From contig CAJYPV010000027.1 of NCBI GenBank assembly GCA_913776825.1, positions 366,790 through 430,789 of the forward strand: a DNA stretch of 64,000 bases, read 5' to 3'. A program made the position numbers and the translations under genes. Source of the DNA: Burkholderiaceae bacterium. Its GTDB lineage: Bacteria > Pseudomonadota > Gammaproteobacteria > Burkholderiales > Burkholderiaceae_C. Shown here in pieces: positions 53,406 through 61,893 of this stretch; the stretch's first letter is position 1; the number at the start of each line of letters is the position of its first letter. The notes under the pieces were generated by a model that worked only from the letters and a program-made list of their open reading frames with translations, had not been told where the DNA came from and did no database searches.

Positions 53406-54473
53406 TCACTTCGCCCTTACCGCCGGCCGTCGCTCCGCACGCTTCAATTCACCAGCCCGCAGCAGCTTGACTGCGGCATGCACCGTCTCCGCGACCTGTC
53501 GCACTTCCTGCTGCATCGCCTCATCACGATCCAGCGTGTCGTGGCTGTTGTAGTAGGGCTCGTAATAGCCGATGTAGCGGTCGATCCTCGACTGAGGGCC
53601 CGCTTCGATCAGGCCCATCCAGTCCAGCCAATCGCTGAGATTCCGGCGCTGCGATTCGATGCCCGCCACATCGCCATGCACCACCAGGCCGTAGACCCGT
53701 TCGGCCAGGTGCTTGGGATAGTCCCAGCCCTTCGCCTCGATGGCCTTCGCCTCTTCGGCCTTCTTGCCGTGCGTGCTGGTCGGGTCCGGATTGCCGCCGT
53801 CCGCGCACACCAGGCGATCGATCATCAGCTTGAGCGCACTGGGCGATTGATACCAATACGTCGGCGCGAACAGGATGACGCCGTGCGCGGAGACCCAACG
53901 CTCGTAGATCTCGTTCATCCAGTCATGGCTTTGCCCCAGCGAATGATTGGGATAGCAGGTGCACGGCCAGTGGCACAGGGGCATGGCGGTGGAGACGCAT
54001 CCCTTGCACGGATGAATCTCGCGACCGTATTCAGAGGTCAGCAGGCTCAAGTCCAACACGTCGACGACCACGTCGGCATCCTTGAGCTGCTCCTTTGCCA
54101 TCTGCGTCAGACGCCAGGTCTTGGACATCTCGCCCGGGCAGGTGCCATCGTTGCGATCACCGCCGCAGATCAGCAGGATGCGCGATCGGGTCGAGGGATC
54201 CGCCCAGCGCTTTTGCGCCTGCTTGAGCCGCTGATTCGCATCCAGCCATTGCACCGAGACCTCATAGGTCGGATCGGCGAATCCCTCGCCCGCCGGCCGG
54301 GTGATCGGCGCCTTGCGACCTTCCTTCAACGCGTCCCAAGCAATCGCCTCCAACCGCGCCAGCGCCTCATCCTCGGACCGGAAGGCGGGGTCGTAATAGC
54401 GCTGCATGAAGCGCTCGTGGAATTGCTCGCGGGTCAGCTCGGCGGGCTGCTGGCCCTTGCGAATCTCGGTCAT
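53406..54473 (-). CDS. NAD(P)H-dependent FMN reductase/flavodoxin-family protein
   Basis: This 355-residue protein has a helical N-terminal extension (1-95). A flavodoxin-like domain follows (about 96-330): phosphate-binding start ILLICGGDRNDGTCPG, APTYWYQSPSALKLMIDR, and YGLVVHGDVAGIESQRR. A cysteine-rich insert (HPCKGCVSTAMPLCHWPC) near residue 150 sits where the NADPH-reductase family often has a CxxC. Role probably quinone, metal or xenobiotic reduction; substrate unknown. Single gene, convergent with the Imm49 gene. Confidence 0.88.
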   Translation of the reverse strand: MTEIRKGQQPAELTREQFHERFMQRYYDPAFRSEDEALARLEAIAWDALKEGRKAPITRPAGEGFADPTYEVSVQWLDANQRLKQAQKRWADPSTRSRILLICGGDRNDGTCPGEMSKTWRLTQMAKEQLKDADVVVDVLDLSLLTSEYGREIHPCKGCVSTAMPLCHWPCTCYPNHSLGQSHDWMNEIYERWVSAHGVILFAPTYWYQSPSALKLMIDRLVCADGGNPDPTSTHGKKAEEAKAIEAKGWDYPKHLAERVYGLVVHGDVAGIESQRRNLSDWLDWMGLIEAGPQSRIDRYIGYYEPYYNSHDTLDRDEAMQQEVRQVAETVHAAVKLLRAGELKRAERRPAVRAK

Positions 54474-54673
54474 GGCGGCCCCAACAATGATGGATCGCCC
54501 AGTGTGGGCCGCGGCGACGCCACGTCGCCATCAGACAGCGCCGGGTTGCAGGCGCGGCGTTGTCTGACAGCGGAGAAATGAGGCGGCCCACTCGACGCAG
54601 TCAGTGAGGACAGGATGAACGCGTCCCCGGCCCTCACGGCTTCAACGCGTCAAGGCATCACCGCCTCACCGCC

Positions 54674-57139
54674 TCACCACCGATAGCTGACCTTCGCGAT
54701 GTACTGCCGCCCGTTGAAGCCGAACGGCGAGAACTGGCTGTAGCTCAAGATGCCGCCGACCGCATTGGCGGCGATCACCCGATCCGGGTAGCGGTTGCCC
54801 AGGTTGTCCACACCGGCGGTGATGCTCCAGGGCCCATGCTCCCAACCGCCGGAGACATCCACCACCCAGGCCGCACCGAAGGTTTGGTCGTTGGCAGGAT
54901 TGCTCTGCCGGACGATGAAGCTGCCGTAGCGCGACGCCGCGATGCGCGCCGTCCAGTCGCGCCAGCGATGGTCGGCGCTCAGCACCAGTTTGTCCTTGGG
55001 CGATCCCACCGTGGCGCGGGCGATCGATACCCGATCGACCAGCTCCAGCCCGTTCGCGCTCAGCAAGGCCGGGTTGTCCGCCACATGACGCACCGAGTTG
55101 CGGGTGTGGTTGTAGGCCAGGCTGTACTGACCTCGCCCCGCCGCGCCCCAATCCTGCTGTAGCGTGCTCACCAGGTCGACGCCCCGGGTGCGGGTGTCCA
55201 GCGCATTGGTGAAGTACCGGCCGGCGCTGACCAGCACGCCCTGCGCGGCCAGTTGCGTGCGCAGGGCCGCCGGCAGGCTCAGGTTGGCGGATAGCAGCAC
55301 CCGGTCGTCGATGTCGATCTGATAGACATCCAGCGTGGTCTGCCAGCGGTCGGTCGGTTGCAGCAACAGGCCGAGACTGAAATGGCGCGACTTCTCCGCT
55401 TTCAGGGAACGCGCGCCCAGCGCCGTCGCCGCTGCCGAATCGACCGGGAAGGTGCCCGCTTCCACCAGCGCCCCATTGATCAGATTGGTGGAGGTGGTGG
55501 CGAAGAACTGCTGCGCCAGTGACGGCGCACGGAAACCGGTCGACGCCGTGCCCCGCAACGCCACTTCGGGCGTGAACACATAGCGGCCCGACAGCTTGGC
55601 CGAGGTGGCTCGTCCGAAGTCGCTGTAGTCTTCGCCCCGCAGCGCGGCCGAGGCGCTGAAGCCACGCGCGAGTTCCGCTTCGGCGCCCACATACAGCGCC
55701 ACATTGCGACGGGCATGGTCGCCGGCGTTGCCCGGCTGGAACCCAGGAAAGCCCGACGCACCGCCGGACTGATAAGACAGCGGCTCCCCGGCCTCGATGC
55801 CATAGCGCTCACGGCGCAGCTCCGCGCCGACGGACACGGTGACCGGCGACGCCAGCCCCGCATCGACGTCGCGCGACAGGTCGGCATTCAGCAACGTCTG
55901 CTGATTGCTGAGTCGGCCGGCGTCGAATCGGGTGGGGCTGGCCGCGCCAAGCGAGTAGTTGGCCGTGTGGTCCACATCGATGGCGAAGCGATTGCGGCCA
56001 TGGTTGAGGCTGAGGTCCCAGCGCCAGTCGAGCCATTGGCCCCGCGCGCCCAGCACCAGGCCCACATCGGTGCTCGTGCTCTCCTGCAAGGGCAGGAAGC
56101 CTTGCGGATACAGCGAGGCCACGTTGTTGGCCGTGGCCGTGGCCAGGGTCCGCCAGAACGCGGCCGAGGTGGTCTCCCGATGACTGAAGGTGCCGATGGC
56201 ATAGGCCTGGGCCTGCGGGCTGATGGTCAGCGCGGCATTCACCACCGCCGATTGCTGCGTGCTGTCGGGATCGCCCAGCCGGTTGTTGACCTGACCGCGG
56301 CGAGGCTCGGTGGCCGCATCCCGCGCATCGACACCCGCGCGATTGGTGCGCTGCTGATGTCGGGTCTCGACCGCGAGACGCGCCCATCCGCCATCACCCA
56401 GCGACAGGCCCGCATTCAGCGCCGCCGCACCGCGCTTGCCATCGCCTGCGTCGGTCTGTCCGGCGTCCAGATCGAGCGCGCCGCCGCGCGCACCCTTCTT
56501 CAGGACGATGTTGATCACGCCGGCAATCGCGTCCGAGCCGTACTGCGCGGCCGCGCCGTCGCGCAGCACTTCGACGCGCTCGATCGCCGCCATCGGAATC
56601 GCATTCAGATCAACCGGTGCCGAGCCTCGCCCCTGCGTGCCATTGATGTTGACCACGGCGGTGGTGTGGCGTCGCTTGCCGTCGATCAACACCAGCGTCT
56701 GATCCGGTGAGAGGCCGCGCAGTTGCGCCGGTCGCACCGCATCGGAGGCGTCGGTCAATGAGGGACGCGGGAAATTCAGCGAGGGCAGCAATTGCGCCAG
56801 CGCCGTCGCCAGTTCGGTGGTGCCCGTGCGCTGAAGCTCGCGCGCGCTGATCACATCCACCGGCGATTCGGATTCCGCCAGCGTGCGGTCCGCGCGCCGG
56901 GTGCCGGTCACCACCACCTGTTGAAGCGGCGCGGATGCGGTCGATCCGGCGGCGGAGGCAGAGGTCGTCTGCGCCCGCACCGGCTCGGACGCGGCCAGGC
57001 TCACGATCGCCGCCATGACGGCGGTGAGCGCGATCCATGGCGGCCGAAGCACGCCGAGGGCAGCGCCCTGCGTGGGCGACAAGGCGGTGAGGGCGGATGC
57101 AGCGAGGGAAGGTCGATTCATAGGTCGAAAGGCGTTCAT
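54674..57139 (-). CDS. TonB-dependent outer-membrane receptor
   Basis: This 821-residue receptor has a signal peptide ending near VRAQ (about 57). A plug domain follows (about 72-190; QQVVVTGTRR, AAIERVEVLRDGAAAQYGSDA, GVINIVLKKGA), then a 22-strand-type barrel ending in Trp (KVSYRW), the assembly signal. It imports a scarce nutrient such as a siderophore, vitamin or oligosaccharide. No transporter or regulator gene next to it tells which. ATG 57139 or 57121 may be the start. It could be energised by a TonB encoded elsewhere or by the system at 5.7-8.6 kb. Confidence 0.93.
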   Translation of the reverse strand: MNAFRPMNRPSLAASALTALSPTQGAALGVLRPPWIALTAVMAAIVSLAASEPVRAQTTSASAAGSTASAPLQQVVVTGTRRADRTLAESESPVDVISARELQRTGTTELATALAQLLPSLNFPRPSLTDASDAVRPAQLRGLSPDQTLVLIDGKRRHTTAVVNINGTQGRGSAPVDLNAIPMAAIERVEVLRDGAAAQYGSDAIAGVINIVLKKGARGGALDLDAGQTDAGDGKRGAAALNAGLSLGDGGWARLAVETRHQQRTNRAGVDARDAATEPRRGQVNNRLGDPDSTQQSAVVNAALTISPQAQAYAIGTFSHRETTSAAFWRTLATATANNVASLYPQGFLPLQESTSTDVGLVLGARGQWLDWRWDLSLNHGRNRFAIDVDHTANYSLGAASPTRFDAGRLSNQQTLLNADLSRDVDAGLASPVTVSVGAELRRERYGIEAGEPLSYQSGGASGFPGFQPGNAGDHARRNVALYVGAEAELARGFSASAALRGEDYSDFGRATSAKLSGRYVFTPEVALRGTASTGFRAPSLAQQFFATTSTNLINGALVEAGTFPVDSAAATALGARSLKAEKSRHFSLGLLLQPTDRWQTTLDVYQIDIDDRVLLSANLSLPAALRTQLAAQGVLVSAGRYFTNALDTRTRGVDLVSTLQQDWGAAGRGQYSLAYNHTRNSVRHVADNPALLSANGLELVDRVSIARATVGSPKDKLVLSADHRWRDWTARIAASRYGSFIVRQSNPANDQTFGAAWVVDVSGGWEHGPWSITAGVDNLGNRYPDRVIAANAVGGILSYSQFSPFGFNGRQYIAKVSYRW

Positions 57140-57481
57140 GAAGCAGATGAAGAAGCCGGACCGCGCGGCCGATTCGCAGGGTCCGGAACGGCTGGCGGCC
57201 TGAGTGAGGTCGTGGCTGCAGCGTGCAGGCTCGCGGAGCCGCCCGACAGCTTGAGCAGTCGAGTTGCGGACGGAAACGAAGCGCTCCGAGCAAGCTCATG
57301 CGAAGGACGGTCTCGACAGGCGGGCCCTCTCTGCGACAGCGCAGGCGTGCGCCCAGTCCAACCCACGACGGTGCGCATCGCTCCGTGACGTGCGTCGAGT
57401 CGTCGCCCCCGGGCAAACCCGTCCCATGAACAGGGGAGGTGGAGATCCCGGACTGCGGGCTTCCCCGCAACCGTCCTGTCA
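57140..57481. other. Upstream region of the TonB-dependent receptor
   Basis: About 340 bp without a convincing gene; it must contain the receptor promoter on the minus strand. No Fur box, riboswitch or terminator was recognised. Confidence 0.35.
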
Positions 57482-57634
57482 TCAACCGCGCCTACGCTTC
57501 GCGGGCTTCTCTCGATCGATTTCGGCGGGAGTCAAGCCCACAAGTTCACGGATTCGGCCATCTGGATAGCCGAAAACGTTTGCGGATAAACCAATGGCAG
57601 CCATTGCCATGCTGACAAGTTCGAGGGAGCTCAT
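57482..57634 (-). CDS. Possible small DUF1127-like protein
   Basis: This 50-residue frame begins at the antisense of the PEP-CTERM gene start. It reads SSLELVSMAMAAIGLSANVF and then GRIRELVGLTPAEIDREKP, whose end resembles the RELxxLGLTRxEI pattern of DUF1127 proteins. Codon use is much less GC-biased than in neighbours, and the ribosome-binding site is weak. Real coding is uncertain because the PEP-CTERM promoter must lie in the same place. Confidence 0.25.
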   Translation of the reverse strand: MSSLELVSMAMAAIGLSANVFGYPDGRIRELVGLTPAEIDREKPAKRRRG

Positions 57635-58328
57635 GAACATTCGATCGCTTCTGGTGGCCGCTGCCGCCTTCGTCGCCGTCTCGGCCCAAGCCACCGTCGT
57701 CGCCCAATGGGACTACAACCGCGGCAGCACCAAGCACAGCTTCAGCCAGAACGGCGCCAGCTTCGCGACGCTGGGGGGTGTGACGACGGCCTTCGTCAGC
57801 CAGACCGGCTCCTCCGACCCGAATGCGGGCCAGGCGCTCAACACCACCACCTACGGCAGCGCCACCACCGGCAACATGACCCGCGGTGTGCAGTTCGGCA
57901 TCGACACCACCGGCTATGAACATCTGGTGCTGACCTTCGACCAGCGCAACAGCTCGACCGCGTCGGCCTGGACCGCCTTGCTCTACACCGTCGACGGCGA
58001 CAACTGGACCCAGGCCACCAGCTTCCGCATGGCCACCGATGGCAGCTTCGTGAAGGGCCTGACCTACGACTTCTCGTCGGTGACGGGCGCCGCCAACAAC
58101 GAGTCCTTCGCCATCCGCCTGGTCAGCATGTTCGCGCCCGGCCTGAGCAGCTACGTCGGCACCGGCGGGAACTATGCGTCCGGCGGCACCATCCGCTACG
58201 ACATGGTCACCCTCTCCGGCACCGAGATCGTCGCCAGCGCCGTGCCGGAACCGGCGTCGATCGCGCTGATGCTGGCCGGGCTGGGCCTGGTCGGCGTGAC
58301 GGCACGCCGTCGTCGTTCCGCGGCGTAA
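57633..58328 (+). CDS. PEP-CTERM sorting domain protein
   Basis: This 231-residue exported protein has a signal peptide (MNIRSLLVAAAAF...SAQA), a Ser/Thr/Asn-rich beta-strand body (TVVAQWDYNRGSTKHSF; GVQFGIDTTGYEHLVLTFDQ) and a C-terminal tripartite tail: VPEPASIAL, a hydrophobic helix, then RRRRS. The tail is recognised by exosortase/EpsH, which processes such proteins for the envelope or extracellular matrix. GAGGGAG eight bases upstream supports ATG 57633. Exosortase genes are not in the window. Confidence 0.93.
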   Translation: MNIRSLLVAAAAFVAVSAQATVVAQWDYNRGSTKHSFSQNGASFATLGGVTTAFVSQTGSSDPNAGQALNTTTYGSATTGNMTRGVQFGIDTTGYEHLVLTFDQRNSSTASAWTALLYTVDGDNWTQATSFRMATDGSFVKGLTYDFSSVTGAANNESFAIRLVSMFAPGLSSYVGTGGNYASGGTIRYDMVTLSGTEIVASAVPEPASIALMLAGLGLVGVTARRRRSAA

Positions 58329-58630
58329 GGGCCGGCGGACGGCGTCGCTGTCGATCCCGATCCGATCCCGATCCGATCCCGTTCTCAAACTCGAATCGAA
58401 GGCGGACCGTCCGCTGAATCGATCGTTCGCGGCGGGGGACCTGAGGTCCTCCGTGTCTGCGTCTCTGTGCGTCTGCCTGTCCACGTGTCGGTCGGCTTGA
58501 GCGCCCGCGTGCGGCCGCGCGCAGGTCCGCCGCTGCCGCACCGCCAGGAAGTTGATGTGCCCGCGCGCTCTCCGAGCGCCAGATCCTGTTCCACCCACCG
58601 GCGCGCCGCGCGCGCCAAGCGAGTCCCACC
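58329..58630. other. Intergenic region with short tandem repeat
   Basis: This 302-bp gap contains 2.6 copies of the 11-mer GATCCCGATCC at 58353-58381, followed by a low-complexity GTCTGCGTCT-like stretch. No gene recognised. It carries the promoter for the following lipoprotein. Confidence 0.5.
58353..58381. repeat. 11-bp tandem repeat, 2.6 copies
   Basis: GATCCCGATCC is repeated head to tail twice, with a partial third copy. Its position after the PEP-CTERM stop makes slippage harmless to coding. Confidence 0.8.
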
Positions 58631-61087
58631 ATGAGCTCCTTCCGCGTCCTCTCCTCCGTGACGACTGGCGCCGTGTTGCGCGTGTCCAGTCTGAGTGTCC
58701 TGGTCCTGGCCTTGTCGGCCTGCGGCGGTGGTCGCGCGGTGGACAACCGCGTCCAGCCCGCCGCAGCCAGCGACGACCGTGCCACCGCGCTGGCCGTCGA
58801 TCCCGCCGCCAAGTCGCCGGATCACCATGAATTCGACGCGGCGCTGGATGTGCCGTTCAACTCGGCCGAGCCCAGCGGCGCGCGTCGCTTCACCGTGCGG
58901 CTGGACTATGTCGGCGCTCCCGCCGGCACGCTGCTCGGCTATCGCGTCGAGCTGCGCCATGCCAGCGGCGCGCTGGTCAAGCGCTGGAGTGGCGTCGAGC
59001 GCTACGCCGGCGATGTAAAGACGGTCGAGCTGGACTGGGCCGGTCGCGGCGACGCCGGATGGGCCGATGGCGTCTACACCGCCACGCTGACGGCCGTCAG
59101 CGCCGGCGCGGGCACAGCGCTCAAGGGCGCGCCCGGCGAGGCCCAGTTCGACGAACTGGCCCAGGCCGGTGGCGGCCATGGCCCGGTCGTCCAGAGCTGG
59201 AACTTCGCGCTGGGCCGGCCGGCGCGGATCACGATGGGATCGCTGCGTCCGCTCGCGGTGCATGCCACGGGCGAGGCCGAGCAGCGCGCCCGCGCGCAAG
59301 CCGCCGCGGTGGGTGCGGGCAGCTGGCCCTACACCATCTACTACGGCAGCTTCCACGGGCAGACCAATGACTCCGATGGCGGCGGCGCGATCGGCAGCTG
59401 CAGCTCATCGCAGCCGGCGCAGACCGGCGCCTACGGCCCGGAGACCGCGTTCCCCTATGCGAAGAATGTCGGCCTGGACTTCTTCGCCAACACGGATCAC
59501 AACCACTATTTCGACGGCTCCTCCAGCACCAACACCGCCGGCAGCGCCACCGCCGCCAAGGCGCGTTATCAGCGCGGCCTGGGCATCGCGGCCGACGTCA
59601 CCGCCGCCAATCCCGGCTTCCTCGCGCTCTACGGGATGGAATGGGGCGTGATCAACAACGGCGGGCACCTGAACATCTTCAACAGCAATGAGCTGTTCTC
59701 GTGGGAATACAACGCGAGCAATGAGCTCTTTGGCGACCGCTTCATCGCCAAGAACGACTACGCGACCCTCTATGCGGTGATGCGCACCCAGGGTCTGATC
59801 GGTCAGTTCAATCATCCCGATGACTCTGGCCAGTTCATCATCAACGGCACCGACATGGCCTACAGCGCCGATGGCGACGAGGTGATGGTGATGTCCGAGG
59901 TGATGAACACCTCCGCCTTCTCCTCCAACACCACCGAGACCGAAACCTCGCGCAGCTCGTATGAAGGTGCCTGGAAGAAGCTGCTGGAGCGCGGCTTCCA
60001 TGTGGCGCCGGCGACCAACCAGGACAACCACTGCGCCAACTGGGGCGCCAGCTACACCAACCGGACCGCCGTGCTGATCCCCAGCGGCACGCCGCTGAGC
60101 AAGGCCAGCCTGGTCGATGCGCTGAAGGCGCGCCGGGTGTTCGCCACGATGGACAAGCAGTCGCAACTGATCTTCAGTGCCAACGGCCGGATCATGGGCG
60201 AACGCTTCGACAACAGCGGACCGTTGTCGCTGAACGTCGGCTTCTACAACCCGCTCGGCCGCACTGTCGTGGCGACGGAAATCTGGGAAGGCGTGCCGGG
60301 ACGCAATGGGACGGTCACGCTGACCAGCAACAGCGCCACGACCACGCTCACGCCCGCCAACGGCAAGCACTTCTACTACGCGAAGGTCACGCAGGACGAT
60401 GGCAAGGTGCTGTGGTCCGCGCCGATCTGGGTGAATCAGGGCACTGCGGGTGGCGACACCACGCCGCCGACGGTCAGCGCCTCGGTGTCCGGGAGCACCG
60501 GCACCATCACCTTCACCGCCTCGGCGGCCGACAACGTCGGCGTCACCCGCGTGGAGTTCTGGGTGGACGGCGCCTTGAAGGACACGGTCACCACCGCGCC
60601 CTACACGCTGGCGGTCAACTCCACCCAACTGGCGAATGGCAGCCACACGCTGGCGGTCAAGGCCTTCGATGCGGCGGGCAACAGCACCACGTCGACGCCG
60701 GTGAGCTTCAACGTGAGCAACCCGGTCAATGCGGGGGATGAGGTCGAGCCCAACAACACCGTGGCGACGGCCAATGCGGTGGGCAACCGGTCGGCCATCA
60801 CCGGCTATCTGAGCAGTGACAGCGACAAGGACTACTTCAAGGTCACCCTGGCCGCGAACCAGCGTCTGCGGGTGGACATGACCGGCCCGACCGCCAGCGG
60901 CGTCGACTACGACCTGTATGTCGTCTCCAGCACCGGTGCCGGCCTGGCCCGATCGGAAGGCACCTCCAGCAGCGAATCGCTGACCTATCAAAACGGCGCC
61001 ACGGCGGCGACGGTCTACATCAAGGTGCAGGCCTACAGCGGCTCCAGCAGCACGCAGAGCTATCGGCTGTCGATCAGCTATCCCTGA
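58631..61087 (+). CDS. Lipoprotein with PHP-like phosphoesterase, Ig-like and PPC domains
   Basis: This 818-residue exported lipoprotein has lipobox LSAC with Cys31. A PHP-superfamily-like metal-binding domain (about 235-560) shows metal-type motifs FHGQTND (His242), NTDHNHY (Asp289, His290, His292), NGGHLNIF, QFNHPDD and NQDNHC. An Ig-like domain (about 612-697; DNVGVTRVEFWVDGALK) and a C-terminal PPC domain (about 705-818; DEVEPNNTVATA, DKDYFKVTLA, DYDLYVV) follow. It probably hydrolyses a phosphoester at the cell surface, with the tail domains serving attachment. The true substrate is unknown. Monocistronic. Confidence 0.85.
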   Translation: MSSFRVLSSVTTGAVLRVSSLSVLVLALSACGGGRAVDNRVQPAAASDDRATALAVDPAAKSPDHHEFDAALDVPFNSAEPSGARRFTVRLDYVGAPAGTLLGYRVELRHASGALVKRWSGVERYAGDVKTVELDWAGRGDAGWADGVYTATLTAVSAGAGTALKGAPGEAQFDELAQAGGGHGPVVQSWNFALGRPARITMGSLRPLAVHATGEAEQRARAQAAAVGAGSWPYTIYYGSFHGQTNDSDGGGAIGSCSSSQPAQTGAYGPETAFPYAKNVGLDFFANTDHNHYFDGSSSTNTAGSATAAKARYQRGLGIAADVTAANPGFLALYGMEWGVINNGGHLNIFNSNELFSWEYNASNELFGDRFIAKNDYATLYAVMRTQGLIGQFNHPDDSGQFIINGTDMAYSADGDEVMVMSEVMNTSAFSSNTTETETSRSSYEGAWKKLLERGFHVAPATNQDNHCANWGASYTNRTAVLIPSGTPLSKASLVDALKARRVFATMDKQSQLIFSANGRIMGERFDNSGPLSLNVGFYNPLGRTVVATEIWEGVPGRNGTVTLTSNSATTTLTPANGKHFYYAKVTQDDGKVLWSAPIWVNQGTAGGDTTPPTVSASVSGSTGTITFTASAADNVGVTRVEFWVDGALKDTVTTAPYTLAVNSTQLANGSHTLAVKAFDAAGNSTTSTPVSFNVSNPVNAGDEVEPNNTVATANAVGNRSAITGYLSSDSDKDYFKVTLAANQRLRVDMTGPTASGVDYDLYVVSSTGAGLARSEGTSSSESLTYQNGATAATVYIKVQAYSGSSSTQSYRLSISYP

Positions 61088-61151
61088 GCGACGGGCCCGT
61101 CGTCGGGCGTGATGTCAGGCAGGCTCCCAGGCGGGATGTCAGGCGATATTT

Positions 61152-61170
61152 CAGGCTGGTTGCCAGCCTG
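61152..61170. terminator. Hairpin after the lipoprotein gene
   Basis: A perfect 8-bp stem (CAGGCTGG / CCAGCCTG) with a TTG loop lies 64 bp after the stop. There is no T-run, so it may be a factor-dependent terminator or an mRNA-stabilising hairpin. It lies between convergent genes. Confidence 0.45.
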
Positions 61171-61231
61171 ATGGAGAGCCGCGGTTCGTCTCCTCACGAA
61201 ACCGTCTTGCCGGATGGGTGTCGCGCAGCGA

Positions 61232-61735
61232 TCAAGTCGCCGCGCGGCGCTTGCTGGCGCGCGCGGGTGGCGAAGGGGGCGCGGGTGGCGCCGATGGCGG
61301 CCCGGACACGGTGCCGGCGTCGTTCAGAAAGAGCATCGCGGACACATTGAAGCGCTTGGCCAGCCGCAGCGCCTGCCCGGCATTGATCGATCGCTTGCCC
61401 CGCAGCACCGCGCTGACCACCGGCTGGCCGCCCAGCTCCGCCGCCAGATCGGCTTGCTTCAAGCCGTTGGCGCTCATCAGCAGCTTGAGCGATTCGGCGG
61501 CGGAGGCCCGGGGCATCGGGTGCTTGAGCTGCTCATACGCTTCCATCCAGTCCGACAGACAGTCCAGCAGCGCCGTGGTGGGCGCGGACGGCGGCGCGGC
61601 CAGCAGCGCGCCGATCAGGGCGTGGTTGCGCTTGGCGTTGGACTCGGTCATGGCGAACGAGAGCCGGCCCAATTCGCCCTGGATGAGGGTCCAACCCAGG
61701 GCCACGTTGTCCCAGTCGATGGAGGTCTTCTTCAT
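61232..61735 (-). CDS. HigA-like/XRE helix-turn-helix protein
   Basis: This 167-residue protein has an N-terminal helical region (1-85) and an XRE/HigA-type helix-turn-helix at about 85-140 (MSANGLKQADLAAELG, VVSAVLRGKRSI, ALRLAKRFNVSAMLFL). A Pro/Ala-rich tail follows. Such proteins are antitoxins of HigBA modules, but no HigB toxin frame is found before or after it. An AT-rich imperfect palindrome GCAATATATAGC (61745-61756) just upstream may be its own operator. ATG 61735 was chosen because the longer frame crosses this palindrome. Confidence 0.8.
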   Translation of the reverse strand: MKKTSIDWDNVALGWTLIQGELGRLSFAMTESNAKRNHALIGALLAAPPSAPTTALLDCLSDWMEAYEQLKHPMPRASAAESLKLLMSANGLKQADLAAELGGQPVVSAVLRGKRSINAGQALRLAKRFNVSAMLFLNDAGTVSGPPSAPPAPPSPPARASKRRAAT

Positions 61736-61744
61736 GCGTGCCCT

Positions 61745-61756
61745 GCAATATATAGC
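61745..61756. promoter_or_regulatory. Candidate operator/-10 region of the HigA-like gene
   Basis: GCAATATATAGC is nearly palindromic and sharply AT-rich in a GC-rich neighbourhood, ten bases before the start codon of the HigA-like gene. HigA proteins typically repress their own promoter at such palindromes. Confidence 0.4.
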
Positions 61757-61893
61757 AATCTGCTCTTTTCGTGGGGCCCTTTTGGAGCGCACGAACCCAC
61801 CGCTCCGCAAGCGCGGAGTCGGATGAAAGTTCGTGCACGGACTTGTCGCCCAAGTTCTGCGGCGATGCGGCGAGCTGGTATCGCGATGTGTCC

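Noticed and set aside
53292..54581. 429-residue plus-strand frame opposite the flavodoxin-type reductase
   Set aside because: Antisense shadow; the minus strand has the FMN-binding motifs.
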